Shown one piece after another: positions 33,417 through 42,234 of a stretch of 64,000 nucleotides of DNA. The first letter of the stretch is position 1; each line of letters opens with the position of its first letter. The position numbers were made by a program, and so were the translations under genes. Source of the stretch: Pleomorphomonas sp. T1.2MG-36 (GTDB taxonomy: Bacteria; Pseudomonadota; Alphaproteobacteria; Rhizobiales; Pleomorphomonadaceae). The stretch spans positions 307,489 through 371,488 of the forward strand of contig NZ_CATNLY010000045.1 of assembly GCF_950100655.1 (NCBI RefSeq). Reading direction: 5' to 3'. Under the pieces are notes generated by a model. It did not search any database. It saw nothing but the letters and a program-made list of their open reading frames with translations, and was not told the DNA's origin.

Positions 33417-34346
33417 ATGTCCGCACGCGCCCTGAGCTCGAGATTGCCCTTCATCGGGGCCGCAGGCCGGCACAATCGCGTTCCGTCGCCCTATCCCTGG
33501 CTCATGCCGGTGATCCTGGTGATGGGGCTGTTCTATCTCTACCCGGTGATCGATGTCTTTCGGTATGCGTTCACCGATCTGACGCTCTTGGGGGGCGAAG
33601 GCCACTACACGCTTTCCACCTTTGCCAACGTTCTGACGCGCCCTGAACTGCTGCAGATCGTCTGGGTGACCTTCATCTTTACGGCTGGCTCGGTGGTCGG
33701 CCAGCAGCTCATTGGTCTTGCCATGGCGCTGGTGGTGGTGCGAGCCGAGAAGCGCCATCTGTTCGGAACCACAATCCTCAGAACCACAGCCCTGATCGCC
33801 TGGGTCGTGCCCGGCATCGCCGGTGGCATCATCTGGAAGATGTTGTTCAACGAGGCGCCCTTTGGTGGTCTCAACTCCCTGCTGCGCGTTCTTGGCATGG
33901 CGCCGGTTCAGTGGCTGTCCGACCCCGACGTGGTCATGTGGTCGGTCGTGCTCTCCAACATTTGGCGCGGCACCGCCTTCTCGATGGTGGTGATGTACGC
34001 GGCGCTGAAGGCGATCGATCCCTCGCTTTATGAAGCGGCCGAGGTGGATGGCGCCAACGCCCGGCAAAGGCTGTTCTTCGTGACGCTGCCGCAGCTCCGT
34101 CCGGCGATCCTGGTCAACATGATCCTTATCACCATCCAGACGCTCAACACCTTCGACGCCATCATTTCATTGACCGGCGGCGGCCCCGGTCGAGCTACCG
34201 AGGTGCTGTCGCTCTACACGTTCAACGTGGTGTTCCGGAATTATGACCTCGCCGCCGGCAGCGTGCTGTCGATCCTGATGCTGGTCATCAGCCTCGGTCT
34301 GGCGCTCGTCTATGCTTCCTTCCTGCCGAAGGATGAAAAGGCATGA
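33417..34346 (+). CDS. Sugar ABC transporter permease (MalF type)
   Basis: 309-aa membrane subunit with the first helix at about residues 26-48 (LMPVILVMGLFYLYPVIDV) and EAA loop SLYEAAEVDGANARQRLFFVTLPQL. Start ATG 33417 has a modest GAGG upstream. Stop overlaps the next permease start (ATGA), so the pair is coupled. Confidence 0.93.
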   Translation: MSARALSSRLPFIGAAGRHNRVPSPYPWLMPVILVMGLFYLYPVIDVFRYAFTDLTLLGGEGHYTLSTFANVLTRPELLQIVWVTFIFTAGSVVGQQLIGLAMALVVVRAEKRHLFGTTILRTTALIAWVVPGIAGGIIWKMLFNEAPFGGLNSLLRVLGMAPVQWLSDPDVVMWSVVLSNIWRGTAFSMVVMYAALKAIDPSLYEAAEVDGANARQRLFFVTLPQLRPAILVNMILITIQTLNTFDAIISLTGGGPGRATEVLSLYTFNVVFRNYDLAAGSVLSILMLVISLGLALVYASFLPKDEKA

Positions 34347-35185
34347 AACTCAGCTCTCGCGACCGTCTCGGCGACATCCTGAGCTACGCCTTCATGGCGG
34401 TCATGTTCCTCTTCTTTTCCTGGCCGCTGATCTGGCTGCTCTCCATGGCGCTGCGCACCCGCAAGGAAGTGTTCCTCGGCGTCTACAGGCTGATCCCCAA
34501 GTTTCCGACGCTCGAGAACTTCACGATGGTGCTGACGTCGAGTCAGTTCCCGGTCTACCTGATCAACGCGCTGAAGCTCTCCTGCCTGTCCGCCGTCGGC
34601 TGCCTGATCATCGCGGCGCCCGCCGCCTATGCCTTCTCCCGCTTCGATTTCAAGGGCAAGGGCGCCTGGATGCTCGGCATCCTCGCCTTTCAGATGATCT
34701 CTCCGCTGGTCATCATGGTGCCGCTCTATCGCTACATGAGCCGGCTCGGCCTGATCGACAGCCACTTCGGCACCGTCATGGTCTACATCGCTCTCGGTGT
34801 GCCCATGGTTACCTGGCTGCTCAAGGGCTACATGGACGGCATTCCGAAAAGCCTGGACGAGGCAGCCCTGATCGATGGCTGCAACCGTCTCTCGGTCTTC
34901 ATCCGCATCATCCTGCCGCTATCCACGCCCGGCGTCGCCTCCGCCTTCATCATCACGGTGATTGCCGGCTGGTCGCAGTTCCTGGTGCCCTTCCTGTTGA
35001 TCACCAAGGACTCGCTGGTCCCGATCGGCGTCGGCATCTTCCAGTATGCCGGCACGCAGAACGCCAGCACCATTCAGGTGCTGGCTGCGGCCTGCCTGAT
35101 CTCGGTCGTACCGGCCATCATTGCCTTCCTCGCCCTGCAGCGGCTCATCCTGAGCGCCATGACGGCTGGCGCCGTCAAAGGATAA
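34343..35185 (+). CDS. Sugar ABC transporter permease (MalG type)
   Basis: 280-aa membrane subunit with the first helix near residues 14-36 and EAA loop SLDEAALIDGCNRLSVFIRIILPL; the C-terminus ILSAMTAGAVKG is typical. Its ATG overlaps the preceding permease stop. The alpha-mannosidase follows after 34 bp. Confidence 0.93.
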   Translation: MKLSSRDRLGDILSYAFMAVMFLFFSWPLIWLLSMALRTRKEVFLGVYRLIPKFPTLENFTMVLTSSQFPVYLINALKLSCLSAVGCLIIAAPAAYAFSRFDFKGKGAWMLGILAFQMISPLVIMVPLYRYMSRLGLIDSHFGTVMVYIALGVPMVTWLLKGYMDGIPKSLDEAALIDGCNRLSVFIRIILPLSTPGVASAFIITVIAGWSQFLVPFLLITKDSLVPIGVGIFQYAGTQNASTIQVLAAACLISVVPAIIAFLALQRLILSAMTAGAVKG

Positions 35186-35219
35186 CGCTCGAACCTTTCT
35201 TCCGTTTGCTCCGAATTGG

Positions 35220-38200
35220 ATGTTTGCCATGTCCCTGACCCTTGCCCAACGTCTCGATCGCCTGAAAGTCCGCGTCGCAGAGCTTGAATCCTGGAAGGTG
35301 CGGCAGACGGCGCCGCTCAGTGCCATCACCTTCGAAGGCACCGGGATCGAAATCGGCGCGCCCTGGCCTCGCAAGGACGGGCTGGTTCATTTCGCGTTGG
35401 AAGGAAGCGTTCCCGCCGATTGGCCGCTCTCCGAGACCTATCTCAGCCTCGATCTCGGCGGTGAAAGCCTGATCGCCATCACTTGCGACGGCGGCGAGCC
35501 GGTGTCCTACGGTCTCGATCCCTACCACCAGAGCTTCCCGCTGTCCGGCCGCAGCTTCAAGGTGACCACGGAGACCGTTGCCCGTCTGCCTTTCGGCGAG
35601 CCGGTCCGGCGGCCGCATGTCAATCGGGCCGAGCTCAGGCTGTCCGAGCCCTCTGTCGAGGCGCTGTGGCTGCTGGTCACCCAGGTCATCGAGGCGGTGA
35701 GTGTGCTTGAAGGCCACGATGTCGTGCCGCATCTGATTGCCGCCGCCGAAGATAAGCTGCGCGGTCTCGACTGGCCGTCGTCGACCGCCGACTACATCGC
35801 GCGCACCGCCGGTACTGAGGGCCAGCAGAAGATCTGGCAGTTGCCCGACCTGATCGAGGCGCCAGCCGCTCTCAACCAAGCCGAAAAGGCCACCGTTGCC
35901 ACCGCTCATGATGCCCTGATCGCCCGTCTCGAAGCGCTGCAGCAGCGCTTTCCGCCGGAAGGAGAGATCGGCCTTACCGGCCATGCCCACATCGATCTGG
36001 CATGGCTGTGGCCCTATGGCGAGACGCGTCGCAAGACCCGGCGCACATTCTCGACGGCCATATCCCTGATGGAGGCGTCGAAGGATTTCCGCTTCAACCA
36101 GTCGACGGCCCATTACTACGCGCAGGTAGCCGAGGACGATCCGGCCCTGTTCGAAAAGATCGCCGAACGCGTCCGCTCCGGGGAATGGGAAACGTTGGGC
36201 GGCAGCTGGGTCGAGCCGGACACCAACATGCCCACCGGCGAAAGCCTGACGCGCCAATATCTCTATGGCCAGCGCTTCTTTGAGAAGACCTTCGGTATCC
36301 GCCACGACATCTGCTGGCAGCCGGACTGCTTCGGCTTCACCGGTGCGCTGCCCCAGCTCCTGAAGCAGGCCGGCATCCGCAGCTTCTTTACCATCAAGGT
36401 CAACTGGTCCGAGACCAACCACATCCCGTCCGACCTGTTCTGGTGGGAAGGGCTCGATGGCAGCCGTGTGCTTGCTCACACCTTCGACAATCCCATGCAG
36501 GGCTACAACGGCTTCGTCCGTCCGGATTGTCACGTGCCGACTTGGCGTAATTTTCGCGAGAAGGCGTTGCATCCGGAAACGCTGCTCTGCGTCGGCTATG
36601 GCGACGGTGGCGGTGGCCCGACGCCGGAGATGGTGGCGCGCGAAAAGCAGCTTCGCGCCTTTCCCACGCTGCCCAAGGCGCGCTGGACCCGCGTCAAGGA
36701 TTTCTTCGACCGCGCCCATACCACGGCAAGGGAAAAGAAACTGTCGGTTTGGCAGGGCGAGATCTACCTGGAACTGCATCGCGGCACGCTGACCAGCCAA
36801 AGCGTCGTCAAGCGCCTGCATCGCAAGGCGGAGCGCGCGCTGATCACCGCGGAGACAACGGCATCGCTTGCCCATCTTCTCGGCGCGCCAAAGCCTGAGA
36901 GCCTCGAGCCGGCCTGGCGTACGGTGCTGAAGAACGAGTTCCACGACATCCTTCCGGGGTCATCGATCCGCGAAGTCTACGAGGACGCAGCTGACGAACT
37001 GGGCGGCGTGATCGACATCGGGCTCAAGGCACAAGCGGCAGCTCTCGATGCCATTGCCGGAGCCTTGCCCAAGGCTGACGGTGAGCGGCTGCTTATCGTC
37101 AACCCGTCGCTCGACGCCCGACCGATCCGCCTGACGCTGGAGAACGGTTCTGTCATCTCTTCGGCCGAGACGCTGCCCCCGCTCGCAGTTGCCGTTGTTG
37201 ATGCGGAGGCCCTCAAGCCGGCGGGATCGCTGTCGGTCAGCCGCGCGCATCTCGAAAACGACATCTTGCGCGTGACGCTGTCGGCCGACGGTTCCATTGC
37301 CTCGATCCTGCATAAGCCCACCGGTCGTGAGGCGCTCGACGGCTACGGCAACCGCCTGATGGCCTATCCCGTCGACAAACCGCGCAATTGGGACGCCTGG
37401 GATATCGAGGGAGACTATGCCGAGCGTGGCGAGGAGATCACCGATCTCCAGAGCCTGGAGGTGATCGAGGAGGGGTCGCACCGGGTTGCCGTCAAGCTCG
37501 TTCGCCGCTTCCGTTCGTCGACCATCACCCAGGTTCTGAGCCTCGCTGCCGGCGCTCGTCGTCTTGACATAAAGACGACGCTCGACTGGCACGACCGCCG
37601 CGTCTTCCTGAGGACGCTCACCGCGGTAAACGCCAGAAGCCGCAACGCCACGGCAGAGTGCGCCTATGGCGTCGTCACCCGCCCGACCCACACCAACACG
37701 TCCTGGGACGCGGCGATGTTTGAGGCGGCGGCCCATCGTTTTCTCGACCTTTCCGAACCGGACTTCGGCCTGGCCCTCCTCAACGACGCCAAATACGGCC
37801 ACAGCGTTCGCGAAAACGTGCTCGGCCTTAGCCTGCTGCGCTCGCCGGTCTATCCCGATCCTCTCGCCGACGAAGGGGAACAGACCTTCACCTACGCGCT
37901 CATGCCGCATTCCGGCCCCTGGCACGACGGCGGCGTACGAGAAGAGGCGGACGATCTCAATCAGCCGCTGCTCGTCAAATCGGTGGCGGGTCTGGCGGCT
38001 GGCGTCTTCCAGCCGGTGGTGGCCGAGGGTATTGCCGCGGCGCTGTCGGTTCTCAAGCCGGCCGAGGAGGGAGATGGTTTGATCCTGCGTGTGTGGGAGC
38101 CGGCAGGCCGGCGTGGCGACTTCGCTCTGTCGCTCAAGAACGGCTGGGTCGTCGACAAGTCCGTCACCATTCTCGAAGAGCCCATGGACGTGCCGGCACG

Positions 38201-38249
38201 CGGTCTTCGGCCGTTCGAGGTGAAGAGCTGGCGGCTTTGCAAGGTGTGA
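35220..38249 (+). CDS. Alpha-mannosidase, glycoside hydrolase family 38
   Basis: 1009-aa retaining, zinc-dependent alpha-mannosidase. Zinc-site motif GHAHIDLAWLWP (His257, Asp259) and catalytic nucleophile Asp369 in WQPDCFGFTGALPQ; further family markers are FNQSTAHYYAQV and KNEFHDILPGSS. The C-terminal beta domains continue to the end. No signal peptide, so it works in the cytoplasm on imported mannosides. Start is ATG 35220 or the in-frame ATG 35229; neither has a strong ribosome site. Last structural gene of this operon, 59 bp before a ROK regulator. Confidence 0.95.
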   Translation: MFAMSLTLAQRLDRLKVRVAELESWKVRQTAPLSAITFEGTGIEIGAPWPRKDGLVHFALEGSVPADWPLSETYLSLDLGGESLIAITCDGGEPVSYGLDPYHQSFPLSGRSFKVTTETVARLPFGEPVRRPHVNRAELRLSEPSVEALWLLVTQVIEAVSVLEGHDVVPHLIAAAEDKLRGLDWPSSTADYIARTAGTEGQQKIWQLPDLIEAPAALNQAEKATVATAHDALIARLEALQQRFPPEGEIGLTGHAHIDLAWLWPYGETRRKTRRTFSTAISLMEASKDFRFNQSTAHYYAQVAEDDPALFEKIAERVRSGEWETLGGSWVEPDTNMPTGESLTRQYLYGQRFFEKTFGIRHDICWQPDCFGFTGALPQLLKQAGIRSFFTIKVNWSETNHIPSDLFWWEGLDGSRVLAHTFDNPMQGYNGFVRPDCHVPTWRNFREKALHPETLLCVGYGDGGGGPTPEMVAREKQLRAFPTLPKARWTRVKDFFDRAHTTAREKKLSVWQGEIYLELHRGTLTSQSVVKRLHRKAERALITAETTASLAHLLGAPKPESLEPAWRTVLKNEFHDILPGSSIREVYEDAADELGGVIDIGLKAQAAALDAIAGALPKADGERLLIVNPSLDARPIRLTLENGSVISSAETLPPLAVAVVDAEALKPAGSLSVSRAHLENDILRVTLSADGSIASILHKPTGREALDGYGNRLMAYPVDKPRNWDAWDIEGDYAERGEEITDLQSLEVIEEGSHRVAVKLVRRFRSSTITQVLSLAAGARRLDIKTTLDWHDRRVFLRTLTAVNARSRNATAECAYGVVTRPTHTNTSWDAAMFEAAAHRFLDLSEPDFGLALLNDAKYGHSVRENVLGLSLLRSPVYPDPLADEGEQTFTYALMPHSGPWHDGGVREEADDLNQPLLVKSVAGLAAGVFQPVVAEGIAAALSVLKPAEEGDGLILRVWEPAGRRGDFALSLKNGWVVDKSVTILEEPMDVPARGLRPFEVKSWRLCKV

Positions 38250-38268
38250 GACAGCGAGCTAATCTCGT

Positions 38269-38296
38269 CCCGTCCGCCGGAAGTCAGGCGGACGGG
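38269..38296 (+). other. Hairpin directly before the ROK ribosome binding site
   Basis: Perfect 10-bp stem CCCGTCCGCC / GGCGGACGGG, loop of 8, ending 1 base before the GAGGGAG of the ROK gene. No uridine run, so it may limit read-through or translation of the regulator. Confidence 0.5.
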
Positions 38297-38308
38297 GAGG
38301 GAGTTCCG

Positions 38309-39529
38309 TTGATCTTTGTCGGGTCGAATGCAGAACAGGCCGCCGCGAAAAACCGTCAGTTGGTGCTGGCGGCCATTCATCGCGGCGCCCCCATCTCGCG
38401 CACCGAGCTTGCCGAGCGTTGTGGCCTGACCAAGCAGGCCATCGCCCGCATCGTCGATCGTCTGGTCGACGAGGGGCTTGTCATGGAGGCGCGCCGCCGC
38501 CACGGCCTTCGGGGGCAGCCGGCCATCGAGCTGGAGATCGATCCCGAGGGCATGTTTTCCGTCGGCGCCAACATAGACCGCGATCATCTGACGATGGTGG
38601 TGGTCGACGCCACCGGCACGGTGCGCGGCCGCGTCCATTACGAGAAGAGCTTCATCCTCCCCGACGAGTTCATGGCGCTGTTCTCCGACGCGCTGTCGAC
38701 CTTCCGCCGCCGCAAACTGGTGGACGAGGGGCGCCTTGCCGGAGTCGGGCTTGCCATTCCCGATTGGCTTGGGGAAATCGATGTGATCGGGCGCCCGGCA
38801 GCCTATGCCGCCTGGACCGATTTCGATCTGCGCGGCGCCGTCGAGGCGGTGACGCCACATCCCGTCTTCATCGACAATGACGCCAACGCCGCCGCCCTTG
38901 GTGAGATCGACTATGGTCTCGGAACGGAGATTGGCAGTTTCTTCTACATCCTCGCCAACGCCTGCGTCGGCGGCGCGCTGGTCATTGACGGCGTGCGGCA
39001 CAAGGGAGCGGGCGGCATCAACGGCGAGATTGGCTGCTTGCCGGTGCGCGAGATCGGCGCGAACGGCATCGGGCGCATCCGCCAGCTTGGCGAGCTGTTC
39101 TCGGTGTTCTTGCTCTATGACCATCTCCGAGCCCACGGCATCGTTGTCCAAACACCGACGGAACTCGCCGCTCTGGACGGGCAAGGCCGTGCCTTGGTGT
39201 CCGACTGGATCGGCCGCGCAGCCGGCTGGTTGGCCGAGGCAGTGTCTCAGGTCGCCCTGATCGCCGACCCCGAGGCGGTGCTGATCGGCGGGCGCATGCC
39301 GGTGCGCCTGATCGATGAGCTGATTGTCCGGGCGCAAAAGGAATGCCTGAGCGCCGGACTGCCGCAGGTGATGCTGCACCGCGCCGTCTGTTCCGAAGAT
39401 GCGGCTGCCTTGGGGGCGGCCGCCATGCCGCTTGCCCATCGCCTGGGCCTGCCGTCAGCCGATGCGGGGCAGCTCAAGCGTGTTCCCCTCAGGACGGATC
39501 AAACCAGAGCGACGGCGCCCTCGGTGTGA
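38309..39529 (+). CDS. ROK-family transcriptional repressor
   Basis: 406-aa NagC/XylR-type regulator. The N-terminal winged helix (ISRTELAERCGLTKQAIARIVDRLVDEGLV) precedes an ROK sugar-kinase-like domain (FSVGANIDRDHL, FIDNDANAAALGE, AGGINGEIGC). The CxCGxxGC zinc motif of true ROK kinases is not seen, consistent with a regulator. Start is TTG 38309 with GGGGAGGGAG 5-9 nt upstream. It lies downstream of the mannosidase in the same direction, so it probably controls that operon. Confidence 0.88.
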   Translation: MIFVGSNAEQAAAKNRQLVLAAIHRGAPISRTELAERCGLTKQAIARIVDRLVDEGLVMEARRRHGLRGQPAIELEIDPEGMFSVGANIDRDHLTMVVVDATGTVRGRVHYEKSFILPDEFMALFSDALSTFRRRKLVDEGRLAGVGLAIPDWLGEIDVIGRPAAYAAWTDFDLRGAVEAVTPHPVFIDNDANAAALGEIDYGLGTEIGSFFYILANACVGGALVIDGVRHKGAGGINGEIGCLPVREIGANGIGRIRQLGELFSVFLLYDHLRAHGIVVQTPTELAALDGQGRALVSDWIGRAAGWLAEAVSQVALIADPEAVLIGGRMPVRLIDELIVRAQKECLSAGLPQVMLHRAVCSEDAAALGAAAMPLAHRLGLPSADAGQLKRVPLRTDQTRATAPSV

Positions 39530-39546
39530 GCCGGTGTCCCAGGGAG

Positions 39547-40638
39547 TCATCTCGGATCCGGCAGCAGAAGTTCGACGACCGGCAGCAGTGCCGCACCGAG
39601 AGCGACGCCGGCTGCCGGCAGTTTTGAGCGGCGAAGGGGCGGCATCCACGAGGTGGTCGTGGGTCGGCCGCCGATTGCCACCGGGGCTGCCAGAATCTCG
39701 GCCACCACGGCATCGACGGCCGCGTCCGGCAGATCGCCACCGATGACGATGAGCCCGGGCACCACCACCCCGGAGATGGCCACCACCGCGTCGAGCAGAT
39801 GGTCAGCCGCTTCGCGCGCCCATTCGGCGACCGCTGCCTCAGGGGCGTTGCAAGCAGCGATGGCCGCGTCGAGCCGGTCCGGCGACAGGCCCTCGGCCAA
39901 TGGCGCGCGATCCTGTCCCGTTCGCATGGCGCCGATTCCGCCGGCAAAGCCGTGCATGCCGTGAAAAGGCCGTCCGCCGATCGACAGGCCGGCCCGAACG
40001 CCCGAACGTGTGACGAGTATGCTGACGAAGCCGCCGTCACGGTCGCCGGCACCGATCAGGCGCTCGGCGGTGGCGGCGGTGGCGCTGTCCGCGTTGGCGA
40101 GTACCGTCAAGGGCGCGAAAGCCGCCTGCACCTCCTGGAAGGTGATGCCATCGTCGGGCGACAAGGCGACGCCGACGCCGAGCACTTTCGCCCCTTCCGG
40201 CTTCTGGGCGAGCAGCGTCTTGCCGGTGGCGATCAGTTGGTCCGGTCGTATGTCACGCTGCTCGGCGATGACGCTGCCGGCCGCATCGACGAGGACGGCT
40301 GTTTCTGCCCGTCGGGCGAGTCTCAGGCCGAGCGCCACGCACCCCTGCGGCTTCATCAGGAACTCGGTGACGGGATAGCGGCTTGCATCGCTCTGGCGGC
40401 GCGACGTGACGAGGCCGCGTCCTTCAAGGCGTCTGAGGATGCCGGTGATCGCCGGCTCGGTTAGTCCCAGTCGCTGCGACAGGTCGCGACGGGTGAGGGC
40501 TCCGAAGACGCGCAGAAGCTCGAGCACGATGCGGGAGTTATGATCGGCGATGTCTCCGTGGTTGATCCCCGGTCCATCCTTGATCGACGACGGCGTTCGC
40601 CGAGGGCGCGTCGTCGTCGACCGAAGATTTCCCGTCAT
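39547..40638 (-). CDS. ROK-family transcriptional regulator
   Basis: 363-aa protein with an N-terminal winged helix (LTRRDLSQRLGLTEPAITGILRRLEGRGLV) and a degenerate ROK domain (GLSIGGRPFHGMHGFAGGIGAM) without zinc cysteines. ATG 40638. It converges on the other ROK gene (17-bp gap) and diverges from the ribokinase across 166 bp that hold a perfect 7-bp inverted repeat. It could regulate ribokinase, but the effector is unknown. Confidence 0.85.
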   Translation of the reverse strand: MTGNLRSTTTRPRRTPSSIKDGPGINHGDIADHNSRIVLELLRVFGALTRRDLSQRLGLTEPAITGILRRLEGRGLVTSRRQSDASRYPVTEFLMKPQGCVALGLRLARRAETAVLVDAAGSVIAEQRDIRPDQLIATGKTLLAQKPEGAKVLGVGVALSPDDGITFQEVQAAFAPLTVLANADSATAATAERLIGAGDRDGGFVSILVTRSGVRAGLSIGGRPFHGMHGFAGGIGAMRTGQDRAPLAEGLSPDRLDAAIAACNAPEAAVAEWAREAADHLLDAVVAISGVVVPGLIVIGGDLPDAAVDAVVAEILAAPVAIGGRPTTTSWMPPLRRSKLPAAGVALGAALLPVVELLLPDPR

Positions 40639-40667
40639 TGCCAGTCCCCGGTATTCGCTCTACCCGT

Positions 40668-40685
40668 CCGAAAGGCTGCTTTCGG
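40668..40685. promoter_or_regulatory. Inverted repeat between divergent ROK and ribokinase genes
   Basis: CCGAAAG-GCTG-CTTTCGG, perfect 7-bp arms, 30 bp before the ROK start codon. Candidate operator or leader hairpin. Confidence 0.35.
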
Positions 40686-40804
40686 GGTGTAAGTCCTAGC
40701 GATACAACGATGCTGCCCGAAATCAAAGTTCCGCCAAACCCTGACGGAGGCTTGAAACGGGCTGCTGGTTTCTCGCCGCGTCACGGCTTCAGTTGGAGAG
40801 TGTT

Positions 40805-41737
40805 GTGTCCGTCATCGTCATCGGCTCGGTCAACGTGGATATCGTCACCTACGCCGACCGCGCCCCGCGTCCCGGCGAGTCGCTCACCGGCCATCGCTAT
40901 TCCATGGTTCTCGGGGGCAAGGGGGCCAATCAGTCGGTGGCCGTGGCGCGGCTGGGTACGCCCGTGCGCTTCATCGGGCGCATTGGTGCGGACTCTTTCG
41001 GCGAGTTCATCCGCTCGCAGCTTGCCGGCCTCGGCGTCGATCCAGGTTGTCTGGCCATCGATGCGTCGCTCCCGACCGGTATCGCCGTCATCGGCATCGA
41101 CGGTCGGGGTGAGAACGCGATCACCGTCGTGCCGGGTGCCAACACGGGGCTGGCGGTCGAGCAGGTCGAGGCGGCAGCGCCGTTGTTCTCCAGCGTGAAG
41201 GTTCTGCTCGCCCAGCTCGAACATCCATTTCCGGCCACGCTGAAAGCCGTCGAACTGGCGCGCCGGGCCGGTGCGCTCGCCATTCTCGATCCGGCGCCGG
41301 TTCCGACCTTCCCCTTCGGGGCCGATACCATCCGCATGTTCGACGCGCTGACGCCCAACGAGATCGAGACCGAGGCGCTGACCGGCATCGCGCCGGTCGA
41401 TGTCGAGGCGGCGGCGGCCGCCGCCGGCCGGTTGAGGGAGACCGGGCTGCCGCTCGCTCTCGTCAAGATGGGCGCCCGTGGCGTCTACGTCGACAGTGCA
41501 GTCTTCCGGGGGCACGTGCCACCGTTTGCGGTCAAGGCCATCGATACCGTGGCGGCCGGCGACTGCTTTGCGGCCGGACTGGCCGTGGCGCTGGCCGAAG
41601 GAATGGCGGTGGAAAGCGCCGTCCGCTTCGCGGCGGCCGCCGGCGCTCTCGCCTGCACCAAGGAAGGCTCCTCCGAGGCGGCGCCAACGCGGCAGGAGGT
41701 CGAGGCTCTCCTGACAAAAAACAGCCGCGCGTCCTGA
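40805..41737 (+). CDS. rbsK: Ribokinase-type PfkB sugar kinase
   Basis: 310-aa cytoplasmic kinase, most like ribokinase (D-ribose to ribose 5-phosphate). N-terminal IVIGSVNVDIVTYADRAPRPGESLTG, the PfkB signature GGKGANQSVAVARLG, ribokinase-like TPNEIETEALTG, and the catalytic aspartate in DTVAAGDCF (the usual first Gly of GAGD is Ala). I use GTG 40805, with GGAGAG just upstream. It converges on rpiB of the allose operon, and RpiB interconverts ribose and ribulose 5-phosphates, so ribose use is likely. Confidence 0.85.
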   Translation: MSVIVIGSVNVDIVTYADRAPRPGESLTGHRYSMVLGGKGANQSVAVARLGTPVRFIGRIGADSFGEFIRSQLAGLGVDPGCLAIDASLPTGIAVIGIDGRGENAITVVPGANTGLAVEQVEAAAPLFSSVKVLLAQLEHPFPATLKAVELARRAGALAILDPAPVPTFPFGADTIRMFDALTPNEIETEALTGIAPVDVEAAAAAAGRLRETGLPLALVKMGARGVYVDSAVFRGHVPPFAVKAIDTVAAGDCFAAGLAVALAEGMAVESAVRFAAAAGALACTKEGSSEAAPTRQEVEALLTKNSRAS

Positions 41738-41747
41738 GGCGCGCGGC
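41716..41747 (-). terminator. Terminator of the allose operon, overlapping the 3' end of rbsK
   Basis: Minus-strand perfect 8-bp stem GCCGCGCG / CGCGCGGC (41724-41747) followed by TGTTTTTTG. The rbsK stop codon lies in the loop. Confidence 0.8.
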
Positions 41748-41772
41748 CGTCGTCATCACTGCTGAGGGTCGA

Positions 41773-42234
41773 TCAGCGCCCCTCGCGCGTCTCGATCTCG
41801 CCGATCATGTCGACGCGGCGGGCATGGCGCCCGCCTTCGAACTCGGCGGCGAAGAACTCGTCGACGATCATCAGCGCCAGATCCTGTCCGACCACGCGGG
41901 CGCCGAAGGCCAGCATGTTGGCATTGTTGTGCTGGCGCGACAGGCGGGCCGTATAGGGCTCCGAGCAGACGGCGCAGCGGATGCCCTTGAGCTTGTTGGC
42001 GGCGAGCGAAATGCCGAAACCAGTCCCGCAGATGACGACGCCGAAGTCTGCCTTGCCGGCCTGAACCATGCGGGCGGCCTTTTCGCCCCAGGTCGGATAG
42101 TCGGTGCGCTCGGCGGTGACCGGGCCGACATCCTCGACCGCATGGCCGAGTGCCGTGAGGTGGGCGGCGACGGTCTTCCTGAGGTCGATGCCGACGTGGT
42201 CGGAAGAGATGACGATCTTGAGCTTGCCGGTCAT
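41773..42234 (-). CDS. rpiB: Ribose-5-phosphate isomerase B / allose-6-phosphate isomerase
   Basis: 153-aa RpiB-family isomerase. Active-site motif SSDHVGIDL (Asp11, His12) and catalytic Cys69 in VVICGTGFGISLAANK, with the HNNANMLAFGARVVG segment. In E. coli RpiB also acts on allose 6-phosphate, giving allulose 6-phosphate, and rpiB sits beside als genes. Here it is the last gene of the als operon; its ATG overlaps the alsK stop (ATGA). Confidence 0.93.
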   Translation of the reverse strand: MTGKLKIVISSDHVGIDLRKTVAAHLTALGHAVEDVGPVTAERTDYPTWGEKAARMVQAGKADFGVVICGTGFGISLAANKLKGIRCAVCSEPYTARLSRQHNNANMLAFGARVVGQDLALMIVDEFFAAEFEGGRHARRVDMIGEIETREGR

